From the NCBI GenBank assembly GCA_012976225.1, contig JAAVVG010000012.1:62001-126000 (forward strand): DNA of 64,000 nt, in the 5' to 3' direction. Both the position numbers and the translations under genes were made by a program. The notes under the pieces were generated by a model. That model was not told the origin of the DNA. It saw only the letters and a list, made by a program, of their open reading frames with translations, and searched no databases. Below are positions 11,471 through 23,851 of the stretch, one piece after another. This DNA is from Golubevia sp. BC0850 (taxonomy: Eukaryota > Basidiomycota > Exobasidiomycetes > Golubeviales > Golubeviaceae). The first letter of the stretch is position 1; every line of letters starts with the position of its first letter.

Positions 11471-13250
11471 ATGAGTTCCAATGACATCGTCAGTAGCTCC
11501 AATAAGAAGCCGGCAAGCTTCGATACTCTCCTGGACAACGTTACACCTCTGATCGTCGGAGAGATCAGGAGTTGGGCAGAGATCGAGGAGGTTTACGAAG
11601 GACTCGACGGAGCTCGAAGAGAAAAGGGAGAGGGGAAGAAGGTGCGTAGCCTCATACCCCTCGCATTTCTATCTTCATGGTTCTCAGCTGACCTCTTTTT
11701 GACTCGTACTTCAACAGATCCAGAGACTCCACGCTCCTCTCTGTCGCCTCGACTTCAAGATCGGCCTACTCCAGATGGTATCCTTCTCTATTGCAGAACG
11801 TTACTTTCACGGTGCTCAACATGGATTCCGTCTTTCTGCTACTACAGAGAAAGCCAGGATTTGTCAGTCAGATTCAGCAGCTGGTGGTGCAGCCCTCCAA
11901 ACGCGACCCTATAACCCAAGATCAGCAGGCGTCTTTCTTCAAGCTGTCGAAAGCGCTTAGCTCTATAGCTGGACGACAGCTTCCTCATGCTGAAGTTGAA
12001 TATCAAGCATTGGGAAACATATTGAGCGAATGCCAGAACCTCCAGACTCTAGTCCTAGCAGGTGGAATCTTCTCGTTCTCGCTAGTGGCGATTAGCCAAG
12101 CTCCCACTCCCTTTCCTAACTCATTCCCTGAAGAGGCTCTTTTTGACTTCTAGTGCAGATCACAAATGGAACATGACAGCACAGAACATGATCTGCATCC
12201 TGAATGAGTTGAAAGGATCCCTCATCTCTCCACTTGCTCTCAAACTGACCTCCAATGTTTCCCCTGGCCTCCAATCTTTTTTTTACGATCTGGCTGGCAT
12301 CATGATTCTGCTCTAACTCAGTTCAACGCTCCCCGGGTTTCAGTTTAGACTACTCAGCCTTCACCTATCTTTCGGAGTACTCAGAAACCTTCAAAGGTCT
12401 CTCAAGAGTCAAGTAGCTAGCTTTCAGATCCAAATTCATTTGGGATGATATTTCCATCATGAATCAGAGTTGGTTAAGGTGGAGAGGTGAAGAGAGTAGC
12501 TTGGTGGGGCGAAATCTGGAGACAGCAGCAGTTTATCACTTTCTTCAGGTTACTAACTCTCTCGATTCTTTGGAGCCCATAGCTGGAAACGGATACACCA
12601 CTTCTAGAGCAAGATCAACATGCCAAGTTTCAGTGGACTTTCTCTCAAGTCTCGCCGAATCTTACTCTTCAATCAAGCATCTTCGTCTTTTCAGCATCCA
12701 TCGCTCAAACTCCCTGATTTCTCATTTCTCGAAATTCAAGGTACTGAAGATATTGAGTTTAGACGGGTTTTCACTGAGAATGATGAGGAGAGAGAAGCTG
12801 ATTCCTTCCATACCAAGGGTTGAGGTGCTTCATCTACCTCTCTACTGGTTCGACGAATCCAATCCTCATGACCAAGACTTTGCAGAAGAGACCTTCTTGT
12901 TATCTACTATTCTCTCAAGCAAAAGTCTTCCAGCTCTCGAAGCGATGGTACTCCTATCTAAGCCTATTAACCTTACAGGTTCAGAGACTTCTTCTGGCGG
13001 TCGCTCAAACTTTGGAAAGAGGCAAGGGAAGTCTTGGAAGGTAACGAGATAATCAAAAGTGGGAAGGTGAACCTAAGGACCTTGGAAATGGGCGAAACAG
13101 GTGAATAGACATAAGACCTTCATTTTTGAGTGGAAGAGAGTAGGATTCCAACTGATCTCATATCGTTCTCTCCTTCTCTCTTAGTTGGAGATGAATCAAA
13201 AGGAGAGAATTGACTGTCGAGCTTTCCGTGGATCTCCCCTTGGCCTCAAT
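11471..13250 (+). pseudogene. Copy B of the F-box/LRR-like family
   Basis: Four-exon copy. Exon 1 (11471-11641) has the F-box-like block KKPASFDTLLDNVTPLIVGE followed by IRSWAEIEE; exon 2 starts at 11718 (SRDSTLLSVASTSRSAYSRW) and holds LQTLVLAGGIFSFSLVAISQ. It is multiply broken: exon 1 ends in a phase that does not fit exon 2, the frame shifts after SLVAISQ, the intron 2 donor is GAATGAG instead of GGTGAGT near 12200, the CAG of VKQLA is TAG near 12414, and TGC is TGA in the last exon (near 13210). The LRR-like exon 3 core, from SLVGRNLETAAVYHFLQVTN to the block before the C-terminus, is otherwise well kept. The 3' flank to about 13345 matches that of fragment D. Confidence 0.8.
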
Positions 13251-14269
13251 GAGGAAGCCTCAAGTTCAGGATCGATGTGAATGTTTGGATTTGTCTTAGT
13301 CGTACTTGAAAACAGAAGGAGTCTTCGGGGTGGGGATTGACTGTACACCTCTTCAAATCCATTCTAGACTGGTCCCATCCCTTCTTGTTACTCGAAGTCT
13401 CGAATTAGGTTCTTCAGGTAATCTTGTGATTGATGCGGCCATAAACAGTCTCAATATAACAGGGGGTCAAGGAAAGAAGAGGAGAGGGAAAGAGAGAGAA
13501 AGAGAGAGAAAGAGAGAAAGAACGTCGGTCACTCGACGACGTCAACGCTGAAACCCCTTGGAGGGAACAACAGCGATCTTACAGTTGGCTCACTTGATTT
13601 TCTCCATGATCCATTCAGGTTCACGGATTCTGGAGTGATTGCTACCACTTTCCTTCGACGCAGATCGATCCCAGCCGATGATTTCTATCCAACGACGGAA
13701 GCGACGTCTTCATCCAGTTCATCGGTGGTTCTGAACCTCTGATGACTACCCAAGTCTCCTTTGCTGCTTGACTTTCTGATTTTTATACCTGCTTTAGCCG
13801 AGGGCAACATGAAGTGGTTAGAGATGAAGAAAATCTGGGAGGGCCAAAGCTTGTTATCTTCGCTCGTTCAACAGTCTCCATTTAGTGAACGCTGGACGGC
13901 CTTCTACCACGGTGTTCTTAGCTTCCTGAACATCTAGTCATCCCTCTCTTCCCGAATTTATAAGTTGATTGAAGACTCAGAAAGAACGAGCAACCGGGAA
14001 GACTAAGGAATAGAAAGTGGCGAGGGGAGTGTCCATCGACTATCGAGAGTGTCAGCAGTTACAGATGCTTTTGTATTCCTCTTTTTCCAGCTAGATTCTC
14101 GGAGTCAATTGGAAGGAACGAGAAGGATGTTTTGTGGTAGGTCAAGGGTTCAATTGTTGCGTGTATAGTGAAAAGAAGTACAGATGCGTTGAGGACGAAG
14201 ATGCAGGAGAAGAAGTATGGGCCTCGTTTGAATATTCGGAAACGTTTTTCATTGAGGTCTCGATTCAAT
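13251..14269. other. Intergenic between copy B and the next gene
   Basis: Shared family 3' flank to about 13345, the microsatellite, then unique sequence with no recognised gene. Confidence 0.35.
13488..13522. repeat. GA-rich microsatellite
   Basis: Tandem AGAGAGAA-type units downstream of copy B. Confidence 0.8.
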
Positions 14270-15041
14270 TCAGTTGAATGATCCACCTGGAGCATTTCCA
14301 GCGACGTGGTCTCCTCCTGGTCCCCCAACACCCTGACTGCCTAATCCAGCAGCTCCAGTCCCACTGTCAGTTCCAGTAGAAGTTGAAGCAGTTCCTAAAA
14401 CTTGAGATGGATCAGAAGCTCCAGTAGAGACAAAGGAAGATTGATTCATCTTAGGATTGAACGCAGACGATCCACCAGAAGTTCTAGCGATGGAAGCTAA
14501 GTCGGCTGTTTGAGAAGAGACGAAGGTAAGAAGGGTCAGAATACTTTCAAAGATACCAGGACATCTTTTTGTATATTCTGACTAGAAAATAAATCGAAAC
14601 ACTCACGTTGACCACTCTGAATTTGTTCATTTCTCTCATTTTGCATTTCCCTTCTTTCACCTTCACAGAATTGTCCGACACCCTGTTCCAGACCGTTGTG
14701 TTGACCGTACATTGGACTATCTGGAAGGTTCTGTCTTTGAGCTGGAAGAGATTCTCCGTTGGCTCGAGCTTGTGCTCTTTCTCTAGCAGCATCTCCTTCA
14801 GCTCTCATCTCGGTTCCAAGGGCACTGGAACCTGAAGGAGCCTGTCCGTTGACATTTCCCTTGTTTGGTCCTGGTTGACCTCCTACAGATCGAGATTGAC
14901 GATCTCCCTCCTGTGCAGGGGGAAGTGAGAGAGAGAGTGGTCGAGAAGGGAAGGGAAGGGTCAGAGAAGGAAGAAGAGAGACAAGGGGCTTGTGAAGATA
15001 CTCACGGCTGAGTTGTATGGTTGACCTGAAGAAAGAGACAT
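14270..15041 (-). CDS. Hypothetical Gln/Gly-rich protein, three exons
   Basis: Unrecognised 191-residue protein. Exons 15041-15006, 14910-14607 and 14505-14270 join in phase with standard GTGAGT donors and CAG acceptors. It begins MSLSSGQPYNSAEGDRQSRS, has a central charged, probably helical stretch rich in Arg, Glu and Gln (MRAEGDAARERAQARANGE; EGERREMQNERNEQIQSGQ) and ends in a Gly/Ser/Thr-rich tail (GVGGPGGDHVAGNAPGGSFN). No signal peptide or membrane segment. Composition suggests a soluble, largely disordered protein; no function is proposed. Confidence 0.75.
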
Positions 15042-16364
15042 GTCGAAGAACTTGGACTTGACAGAAAGAGGTTGGAAATTCTGATGAGAAGGAAGAAGTT
15101 GAGAAGGGAAAAACTGGAAAAAAAATCGCTCTTAAATGAAGATTCTGATTCTCCACTTGTTATCTCAATCGAAAAATTTCGAGAAGTTTCTTCACCGCAC
15201 GAGCCACGCAAGCAGATCTTGCGACATAAAATACCCCTCTGGACCCTCAAACAAATGACCTTCACGTTAGAACAACCAATCGATCTTCATCTTTCAAGCC
15301 AAAGAAGAAGATTGTACACGGAGAAAGGATGAAGATAGACCCTTTCCAGCGTGGCGAGTTTGCCACTGAGCATACAGAACACAGTAGCAACAAACGAATG
15401 TTTTGTTGAGTTGAATCGGAGCAAAATCTGATGAATGGACCAAGGACTCTGCTCAAACCGCGAAGCTGCTCATCGAGAGTGTGTGAAGGGGTGGGTAAGC
15501 AGACTAGCAGAGAGTTCGATGGGACCTCTTCTGCACCTGTTTCGCCCTCCTCGCTTCAAGTACTTAATCAGAATTTCTTTTGAAGAAAGGACTCTTAGAA
15601 GGAAGAGCATTACGAAGCAAGCACAACACTTCTACCCCTCTCACCTCCCCCGTACTTCTCCTCAAACCCCTTCGTTCGAACCTTGGAGATTCGTTCTGCT
15701 TCCTTTGCCTGCATTTCAGTGTCTCAATCACGGGAAATAGAACGTTATGTCCTGCTAGCAAACGATTGGGTGAAGACCGGAGTGAAAACGTTCCAGATCT
15801 GCTTCCTCATGTCGACTTCAGACCGAAACCGTTTCTTATCGATTGTCGCGCTGTCGCTAGAAGACCAGTTCTTTCTTTTTCTTGTTTCTCTTTTCTTTTC
15901 CCTAAAGTCGAGCCCTTACTTTTGAGGAAGAACTAGACCATAGACCATAAAGTGTGAGAAAGAAGGAAAAGCTGGAGGTGGAAGTTCCTTAAAATTCGAT
16001 CGTGAATTGAGTCGAGATCCAATGCTTCGAGCCTTCCAGATTGGATGTAGAGGTGGATCGTTTGATGAAGCGATGAAGGCAGAGGTCCGAGATTGGCGCG
16101 TTTTACTGAGTCGATCAGCAGTTCTGTTGAAACGAAAAAAAAGAAAACTCAGACCCTCCTTTTTTCTTCCTTCCGGGCCATCGCATCCTTTTGACGCTTC
16201 CAACTTTGGACCATCAATCATCCTTTCTTCATCAACATTCTTCTTGAACATACATAGTAAGTACTTTTCAGGTTAAGCCAAACATTGAGAACACGGTTGG
16301 ATCTGACTTCACATCGCTTCCTTTCTTTCTCATCCTCTCGTCCTCACTCCTCAGCCTTTCCATC
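15042..16364. other. Upstream region of copy C, partly repeated
   Basis: About 16090-16330 matches 41330-41640 in inverted orientation, including GGACCATCAA, CATCGCATCCTTTTGACGCT and TTTCAGGTTAA. The rest is unique; several 60-118 codon frames here look accidental. Confidence 0.45.
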
Positions 16365-18147
16365 ATGGTTCAGGACCTCTCCATCAAAGAATCGAAGAAG
16401 AAACCAGCTACCTTCAGTACTCTACCGCAAGATCTTGTTCCTCTAGTCGTCCGATTCATTAGGAGCTGGGCACAGAAAGAGGTGGGCGAAGATTTTCGAG
16501 AGCAAAGATAGAAAGGAAGAAGGTGGGTGGCCTTCTTCTCCTTTTCTGTCTGCTTTCATCGTCCTCCACTGATTCGAGATCTTTTCAAATTTTCCAACAT
16601 CAGATCCAGAGACACTACGCTTCTCTCTGTTGACTCCACTTCAAGATCGGCCTACTCCAGGTGGTATCCTTCCGTACCGCAGAACGTGACTTTCACCGCG
16701 CTCACCATGGATTCAATCAACTCTCTACTCCAAAGTGAGCCAGAGCTCGGTATTCAGATTCAGCAGCTGGTGCTGCAGGCCTACAAAGGCAAATCTACCA
16801 AAGATCAGCAGGCGTCTTTCATCAAAATGTTGGAATCTCTTAGCTCTGCGGCTGGACGAAAGCTGACTCAAGTAGAAGCCGGGTATCAAGCTTTGGGAAA
16901 CATCTTCAACAAGTGTCCAAACCTCCAGACCCTAGTCCTAGCAGGTGGAATCTTCTCGTTCTCACTAGTGGCTCTTACCCAAGGAAAGTGCCTTCCACTC
17001 CCTTTCCTAACTCAATCCCCGAAGAGACTTTTTGTGGGTTCCGCTACAGATCTCAAATTGAACATGACAGCGCAGAATATGATCTGGATCCTGGGTGAGT
17101 TGGAAGGTCCCTCGAGTATCCATCCACTTGCCCTCAAACTGATCACCAATCTTTCCCGTGGCCTCCGATCTTTCCCATACGATCGGAGTGAGAATAGCAT
17201 TCTGCGCTAACTTAATTCAAGCTTCTCTGGCTTTCAATTTGGACCACTCAGCCTTCATTTATTTTTCGGAGTACTCCGAAACCTTTTGAAAAGGTCTATC
17301 CAACGTCAAGCAGCTAGCTCTCAGACCCAGAATCATCTGGGACGGTGGTTCTATGTTCAACCCGAGTTGGTCAAGGTGTAGGGGTGAAGAGAGTAGCTTG
17401 GTGGGAGGGAATCTGGAGACAGCAGCAGTTTATCACTTTCTTCAGGTTACTCGGTCTCTCGATTCCTTGGAGGTCGTAGGTAGAAGTGCAACGACGACCT
17501 CTGGAGCGATGTCTGCATCTCAACTTTCAGTGGACTTTCTCTCAAGTCTCGCCGAAACTTACTCTTCAATTAAGCATCTTCGTCTTGTCAGCATCGGTCG
17601 CTCAAACTCCCTCTGTTCGCATCTTTCGAAATTCAAGGCTCTGGAGATCTTGAGTTTGGACGGGTTTTTACTGAGAACAATGAGGAAAGAGGAGCTGATT
17701 GCTTCCTTATTAAGCGTTGAGGTTCTCCATCTACTTTTCTACTGGTTCAACGAATCCAAGCCTCGGGATCAAGACTTCGCAGAAGAGACCCTGCTATCTA
17801 CTACTCTCTCGTGCAAAGGTCTTCTAAGCGTCAAAGAAATTGCGATTCCATCTTAAGCAATCAACTTTGCATGTTCAGAGACAGCTTCTCCGCTGTTGCT
17901 GAAACTTTGGAAAGAGGCAAGGGAAGTCTTGGAAGGGAATGAGATGGTCAAAAGTGGCAAGGTGAAGCTAAGGACAACGGAAGTGGGTGAGACAGGTGAG
18001 TAGAGTTGAGAGCTTCCATTTGGGCGAAACAAACGTAGAATTTCATCTAATTTCAAACCATTCCTTCTTTTCTTCCAAGTCGGCGACGAAGCAAAAGGAG
18101 AAAACTGTCTTTCAACTGTTCCCTGGCTCGCTCCTTTTCCTCAGTAG
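16365..18147 (+). pseudogene. Copy C, best-preserved F-box/LRR-like family member
   Basis: Exons 16365-16522, 16604-17094, 17198-17995 and 18080-18147 join in phase into 505 codons, with only three in-frame stops: TAG near the end of exon 1, TGA in ETF*KGLSNVK (about 17287) and TAA in IPS*AINFA (about 17854). Exon 1 carries the F-box-like KKPATFSTLPQDLVPLVVRF and IRSWAQKE. Exons 2 and 3 carry short Leu-rich units (NLQTLVLAGGIFSFSLVALT; SIKHLRLVSIGRSNSLCSHL; ALEILSLDGFLL) that look like degenerate leucine-rich repeats. Exon 4 gives VGDEAKGENCLSTVPWLAPF and PQ, then stop. F-box plus LRR would mean a substrate-recruiting subunit of an SCF ubiquitin ligase, but this is inference from pattern. Splice sites and frame are intact, so loss seems recent, unless the stops are read through. 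Confidence 0.75.
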
Positions 18148-18478
18148 CCCTCTCGCGAAATCAGAGGTCCAGGGCTGGGAGCCGAATCGTAGAAAGTCGC
18201 CTCATGCGTAATGAGGCTAGCGAGATGGGAATTTGGTGTCGAAAGGCGTGAGGATCCTTAGTTAGAAATGAAAGATCGATAAAGACGGGCTTAAAGACTT
18301 CCTCAAGTGTAATTTTACTTCTTGGTTTGAATCTGACTTTGTCTTTTTCTGACTTTCATTTTGGGTGACAGTGGACAGTGGCTATGCTTCCCCCATCATC
18401 CACCAACACACAAGAAAACACTTCAACTATCTTTCTAAATGTGAAATATGCTACTCCGAAGCCACCAACTGGCCCTCT
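18148..18478. other. Intergenic
   Basis: Shared family 3' flank (also 3' of copy E) followed by the 3' side of the EMC7 gene. No gene is seen. Confidence 0.4.
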
Positions 18479-19814
18479 CTATCTTTTCTTCTTCCCACCA
18501 GCTCCTAACTGAGCTTGCTTCCCTGAGTTTTTCTTCTCCCCACCATTAGCTTCAGATAAGAATCCTCCAATATTTCCACTTTGTAAAGCTGCCATTTTCT
18601 TTTGCATAGAGATTTGAGAAGCAGAGATTTCTGCAGCAGCTTCTGGATCCATTTGAGCCTGTGAGCGACGCAAAAGGATAGCAATCCAAGCAAAATCCAA
18701 GGCCAAAGAAAACAAAAAGTCAACAAAACGTTCTTGATACTTTGTCAAGAAGTCCAAGACCGAATTTGAAGAGGTTGGTAGACTCGACTTGAACCGAAAG
18801 GAAGAAACAAAATTCGAACGAGATCAACTCACCATAATCTTTGGCATAATGTAAGTCAACAACATGGCAGCACCAGCCATTAACATCATCGGATTGGCTA
18901 AAAGAGCTTTAGGATTGAAACCTTCTGGTTCTTGGAAGAATTCATGTTTTGAAATTGCGGTGATTACAAGTGGGACTGGGAGAGGGTTTGAGACTAGGGA
19001 GGCTGAAGCTGGTTGACCGCTGAAAGGGTGAGAATCAGATGAGAAAGAGGTGATATAGAGTGAAAGAACCGGAGAGGAGATAGGAAGAAAATGAGGATTA
19101 GAGTTTGGAGAGAGAAGGAAGGGTGATGATAGTTCTCTTGGCTCAAGAGCTCAAAGGCCTCTCATCTTCAAGTAGTTCAATCACTAGGTTGTTCGGAATC
19201 GTGAAATCTCACCAGAATCACTCCCAGTCCGCCTAGGTTAAAAGTAGACGGTCCTCTTCCCACTCTCCCCTCTGCATCTCTCTTTCTCTCCCTTGGACTC
19301 ACGGTAACCAAGTTCTAGCCTGAACAACCTTCTGTTTCTTGTGTTGACCCCAACCACTCATTTCTCCGATCATAGGAACATCTATCCTATACTGATGAAA
19401 GTTATGAGTTCTAACTGCCAAAGTCAATTGATAAGTTCCAGCTTGTAATTCTGGGAAGAGGAAAGAACCATCTCTTTTGATGAGGGTTGAATAAGAGTGT
19501 TGAGTTGAATTCCAAGTTGGTAATGTTAAGATTGGCTCTTGTGAAGTTGGAGATGATTCATCGTCTGTAGAGACTTGAGTCGAATCTTGAGTGGAATCAG
19601 ATGAGGGTGAGGTGGATGGAGAAGATGAGATTGAGGAAGTTATTGGAACTCGGTTTAAGTGGACTTTGACTGAAGGACCTAATAGAGTTAAATCTGAAAG
19701 ATGATCTCCTGGAGCTAGTTGCCCTCTAAGCGGGAAGGCAGCTGATGGTAGAACTGATAGGCAGAGTGACAACGTTAAGGGGATTAAGCAGCTTAGGCTC
19801 AGGCTTGTCTTCAT
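18479..19814 (-). CDS. EMC7: ER membrane protein complex subunit 7
   Basis: Subunit of the EMC membrane-protein insertase. Exons 19814-19303, 19019-18833 and 18658-18479 join in phase to 292 residues. It has a signal peptide (MKTSLSLSCLIPLTLSLCLS), a luminal beta-sandwich region (HLNRVP, then KRDGSFLFPELQAGTYQLTL and the FHQYRIDV block), a Ser/Thr-rich insertion at about residues 58-92, one membrane segment (ANPMMLMAGAAMLLTYIMPK) and a cytosolic tail MDPEAAAEISASQISMQKKM ending GGKKKR. The NPM...MPK membrane segment followed by MDP is the family hallmark. The upstream region to 20359 is shared with a divergently transcribed gene. Confidence 0.92.
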
Positions 19815-20359
19815 AGTTTCAATCAGGAAGTTTGTGATTATTCTTGATTTGGATCCGAATGAAATTCCTTTAGAGATGCTAGAGATCTTGTTGAAATTCG
19901 GTAGATAGTCGTTGGCAGAGCGAGCGACTCTCGATTCAGCTCTGCCACTTCTCCCCGCTCCTTGTTCCCTACCCTCTTTCTCTCCCTCTTCTTCCCTTTC
20001 TTCCTTTCATTCGGCGTGTCGATTCGAGGAAAGTGAAAGGAAAGGATTCGCCAATCATTCGAACCGGACCAACTTCAAGGGCGTCAGCGTCAGTCCTATT
20101 CTAAGACCTTTTCATTGCGCCCAAACGATCCTACTGAGTCTCTCAAACGTCGTGGATCCTACATATAAAGTCAACGTTGTTTTTATCAAAAGGTTTATAA
20201 AGTTCATCTTTATTACCTTCCTTAACGACAAACCCAACCAAGCAGGAAATAGCAAAGCCGGTCTCTAACTTACTCCCTACTTCCAACCTTGACAACCGAA
20301 CTGGATAAAAACAAAGGAACTCAACCTCTCTTTTCTCTTTGGTACTTCTTTAAGCAAAA
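19815..20359. promoter_or_regulatory. Divergent intergenic promoter region
   Basis: Lies between the 5' ends of the EMC7 gene (minus) and the Ser-rich gene (plus). A TATA-like ATATAAA occurs near 20163. The frame at 19912-20268 is not supported as a gene. Confidence 0.4.
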
Positions 20360-21973
20360 ATGGCAGGACCATTCCCTTCAATCAAACTAAACAACCTAGA
20401 ACCAATCTCTCCTTCTCCAATCAGACGTCCATTACTAGAAAGAAGGAGAAGATGGACAGAACCAACTGCCGTCCCAAGTGCAACTCCAACGACGACTAGC
20501 AATCTCTCTATCATGACTTCTATCAATGGTTTCTCGGCTTCTCCAACTCAACATGAGGATCTTTCTATCATCACTTCAAAGGATTTGGAGGAATTGACTT
20601 TGATCTTTAAAAGAGATAGGGTCAAATATAGACACAACGAAGCAAGTGGGAATGGAGTTAGACCTAGAAGAAGACATACTACTAAAGGTCCAAAAAGATC
20701 GGAATCTCTCTTCTCGGATTTTGGAAGTGATTGGAGAGAAGTTGGTGAACTCAAAGAGAAGGAGGTCAAGACTAAGTCTTTGGATTCTAGTAGTGTTGGT
20801 ATTCAATTGCCTTTGAAGTCTGAGGTCTCAAGTGAGAACCATCAAGATTCGGGAGCATCTACTTCAAAATCTAAGCCGATCTTTTCGCTCTCTTTAGAAG
20901 ATGAAGATGGGAACGAAATTGACTCAGACGAAGAAGGTTCTACTTCTTGCGTTCCAACTCCTAGAGCTTCTCTGTTCAACTCTTCTAATCTCGATTCAAA
21001 TCCGATTTACGGTTATGACTCTGTAACTCCTAGAGCTTCTACTTTCATGTTAGAGAACAATTTCAAAGGCAAAAGGCAGGTTTCCAACACAGAATTAAAT
21101 CATTTGAAGGTTGGAGAAAAGAAGGAGAGTGATGGAGATCAACCTAGATATGAAGGCTTGAAAATCAATACTCAAAATTTGAGTAATTTCGAAAATCGTT
21201 CACCTTGTTTCAAGAATGAGAGTAACAATGGAAGACCTTTATTTCAATATGAAGGATCTTTAATAGGTGGAAAAGATCAACTCAGAAGTTGTGGAAGATT
21301 TAACTTCGATGACAACTTGGAGGAAATATCAATGGAATCTGTTGAAATGTCAGAAGATGAGTTTTCAGATTTCGATTCTGTCATTCAACCTGAAGATCAA
21401 GATGATGATTTGAGAGGAGAGAAAGCTGGACTTTCAAACGAAGCTGGAATTCAACTTCATCTATCAAATCAAGAGGAATATCAACTTTCAAACTGGAAAC
21501 CTATTTCTTATGAACAAACCAGAAGTGATGAATCTTCAACTTCAACTTCTCCTACCTCTACTTCGAGTTGGACTTCTTCATCTTATTCTTCAAATCGTCA
21601 AACTTCAGCTTCCACTTCTCCAATTTCTACCACCGATTCAATTCCTTCTTTTCAGTCTTGTTTTGAAGAGGATGACTCAGATTCGGATGAAGAAGAGCAA
21701 AGAGAAGAAGAAGCAGACGATGAAGATAGCGAATGGGAAACGTTGGTGCCTAGAAAAGGTTCATTTCTTTCTACTCAGAGTGATGAAATGGATGAGGGTA
21801 AAAAATCCACCAAGTCTTTAGATTCAGGAACCTTCAGACCTAAACTTTATAAAAACTCTCAGTTCAGTTCTACTTCTTCTTTGAATTCAATAATTAATGG
21901 TGAAAGAGCTAGAGCTAGACCTCCTCAAGAGTTGAAATTGGGTTTACCGGCTATGAAATACGAAGGGAGGTAA
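20360..21973 (+). CDS. Hypothetical Ser-rich acidic protein, intronless
   Basis: Single open frame of 537 codons, unusual here because nearly every other gene is split. Begins MAGPFPSIKLNNLEPISPSP with a basic patch RRPLLERRRRWTEP, a second basic patch RPRRRHTTKGPKR (possible nuclear localisation signals), long Ser/Thr-rich stretches (about 390-425) and an acidic stretch DDSDSDEEEQREEEADDEDS (about 435-455) followed by EWETLVPRKGSF. Probably disordered, possibly a nuclear or regulatory protein; no known domain recognised. The acidic run followed by EWxT resembles a site in the gene at 27617-29078. Confidence 0.8.
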   Translation: MAGPFPSIKLNNLEPISPSPIRRPLLERRRRWTEPTAVPSATPTTTSNLSIMTSINGFSASPTQHEDLSIITSKDLEELTLIFKRDRVKYRHNEASGNGVRPRRRHTTKGPKRSESLFSDFGSDWREVGELKEKEVKTKSLDSSSVGIQLPLKSEVSSENHQDSGASTSKSKPIFSLSLEDEDGNEIDSDEEGSTSCVPTPRASLFNSSNLDSNPIYGYDSVTPRASTFMLENNFKGKRQVSNTELNHLKVGEKKESDGDQPRYEGLKINTQNLSNFENRSPCFKNESNNGRPLFQYEGSLIGGKDQLRSCGRFNFDDNLEEISMESVEMSEDEFSDFDSVIQPEDQDDDLRGEKAGLSNEAGIQLHLSNQEEYQLSNWKPISYEQTRSDESSTSTSPTSTSSWTSSSYSSNRQTSASTSPISTTDSIPSFQSCFEEDDSDSDEEEQREEEADDEDSEWETLVPRKGSFLSTQSDEMDEGKKSTKSLDSGTFRPKLYKNSQFSSTSSLNSIINGERARARPPQELKLGLPAMKYEGR

Positions 21974-23851
21974 AACTGAAACAAACGGTGAAACCTCGTC
22001 GAAGACTAACAGAATTCCTCTCGAAGGTTTCTCTTTTCCTCACTCTTCGATGTCAAATAGGCTTATCCCTTCTAGACTCAACTGTAATCTCATCCTAACA
22101 TAAATCAACCAAAAATGAAAGCAAGCAAGTCTTCAATCAAACGGTCATCTACAAATCTCTACAATCAAGTTGCCACGCCTCGCCAACCAACCAATCCTTG
22201 TCCCTCCGTCTCCTCTCCCCACATCTTTCCAATAGCCTCGTTCTCCTTTTTAATTCTTGTCGATTTTCTTTAAAACCCATAGGAAAGAGGCTGAGCCTTC
22301 TTTGCTTTCCCAATCCCTGGAACCCAACCTTCTTTTTTCGATTTTTTCTTCTTTTGTTCTTCCCATCATTTTCTATCAATCTTATTCATCTGGCATGCAT
22401 CGGTTTGACTTGCAATCAGTCAAAGGTAGAAGGTCATGTGTCGGAAAATCAAAGAAGGGGTCCGTTGGTGGAGAGGCTGGGGAAAGGTTCAAAGGTAGCA
22501 ACCACTTTGACTTAACAAGATTTCGCTTATCGAAGGCAGACATGGCTTTCATCTCCAATGCGTTACCAGCCCTGACCTGTTAGAACTAACGTAGGAATGA
22601 GCTGCATAGAGGATAAACTCGAGGGTGGGGAAGAGATCCTTGGGATCCAAGACAACCAAGTAGGTACCGTACGAAGATCGTTGGCGGAGCTGGTTCAAGA
22701 TGGGAAAGACTGAAAGAGGACGTTTCAAACCCGCTGTTCTCCCGGCTTGACTGAGCACTCTTTTAGTTCTGCTTTTGGAAATCATGTCGACGTCAAAATA
22801 AGAGAAAAGGAGGGGAGAAGAACGGAAAAAAGGGGGTGATAGGGATTGAGAATGAAAATTAAGGCACAATGATGACCTTTGGTTTCAATACTGTATCGCG
22901 ATCTACAGCTGATGTACAGACTTTCCTCTTCCAGTGACTTTCATGTGTTCTCATCTTCGTGTGGATTGATACCCGAAAAAGATAGCGAACGACTCGACAG
23001 AAACATCAGACCATCTGTTGGTTGTTTTTCAATCCCAACTCACTTCGGTGGTAACAATCAATTAGAGTTAATGCAAGTAAACTGATTGACACATACAAGT
23101 ACATATTGCAGTAGGTGCCAATTTGATTTTCCACCGCAGTCCCGTATACAATCTCTGCAAGAAGATCTTCAAGATTGCCACCAAGACGAGATCCTACTTT
23201 GGCGAGGAGAGCGGGGAGAGCGGGGAGGGCCTGACGGTTTCCTTAGATTGCGGTTTGAAAGTCTTCCAGTCTTCTCTAACCCCGAACCGAGCAACGGTTC
23301 CCATCATTCCATTTGCTTGGCCTTTCTCCTTCTGTTTGTGAAGTTTGTAGTGTTGGGACCACGTTGTAGTCCCGCTCTAGTCCAGGCATGCACCAGCATC
23401 TCTCCGAACTTCTCCTGTCCGGAAGAGGAGCTCCCACCAAAAATCCAAATCCAAATCCAGTGGGAGAAAATCGACGCAGGCACCGATTTAGTATCGAGAT
23501 CTCCGTACCTATCGATACAGAGTTTGACCTTGCGCGCTGCGTGCTGGACTAGGAGTCTATTCTGGATTCTAGATTCGTGCTTCTTGTGATGCCCGATTCA
23601 ACATCTTCCTCTTTTCCCTCGGTTCATCTTTGATTTCCTCTTAGTTTCTTTATTCTTCTTCTTCTCTCTGGACGTACATCTTCTTTCACTATCTCTCTTG
23701 AACTTTACCCCTTCTCTTCATCCTGCAGAGAGAAACTTCAAAAGAAGGTTACAAACAGACAAATCCGCCTACCTCCATTCCCACTCTTCTGTCCCTCCCC
23801 CCCCCCCCGGGGAAGAAGCAGCACTACTCCCTCTTCTCTTTCAAGTTTAAC
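21974..23851. other. Long intergenic region upstream of the Zn2Cys6 gene
   Basis: A minus-strand frame of 79 codons from an ATG at 22785 (MISKSRTKRVLSQAGRTAGL...) may be a small gene but matches nothing I know. GAGAGCGGG is repeated near 23207-23228, and a C12 run followed by GGGG lies at 23796-23811. The last 250 bases are pyrimidine-rich, as expected of a fungal promoter and 5' UTR. Confidence 0.4.

Noticed and set aside
15435-15936. Overlapping frames of about 100-118 codons on both strands
   Set aside because: No conserved motif, mutually overlapping, in a stretch upstream of copy C.
22149-22583. Several frames on both strands of 76-108 codons
   Set aside because: Pyrimidine-rich translation artefacts without family resemblance.
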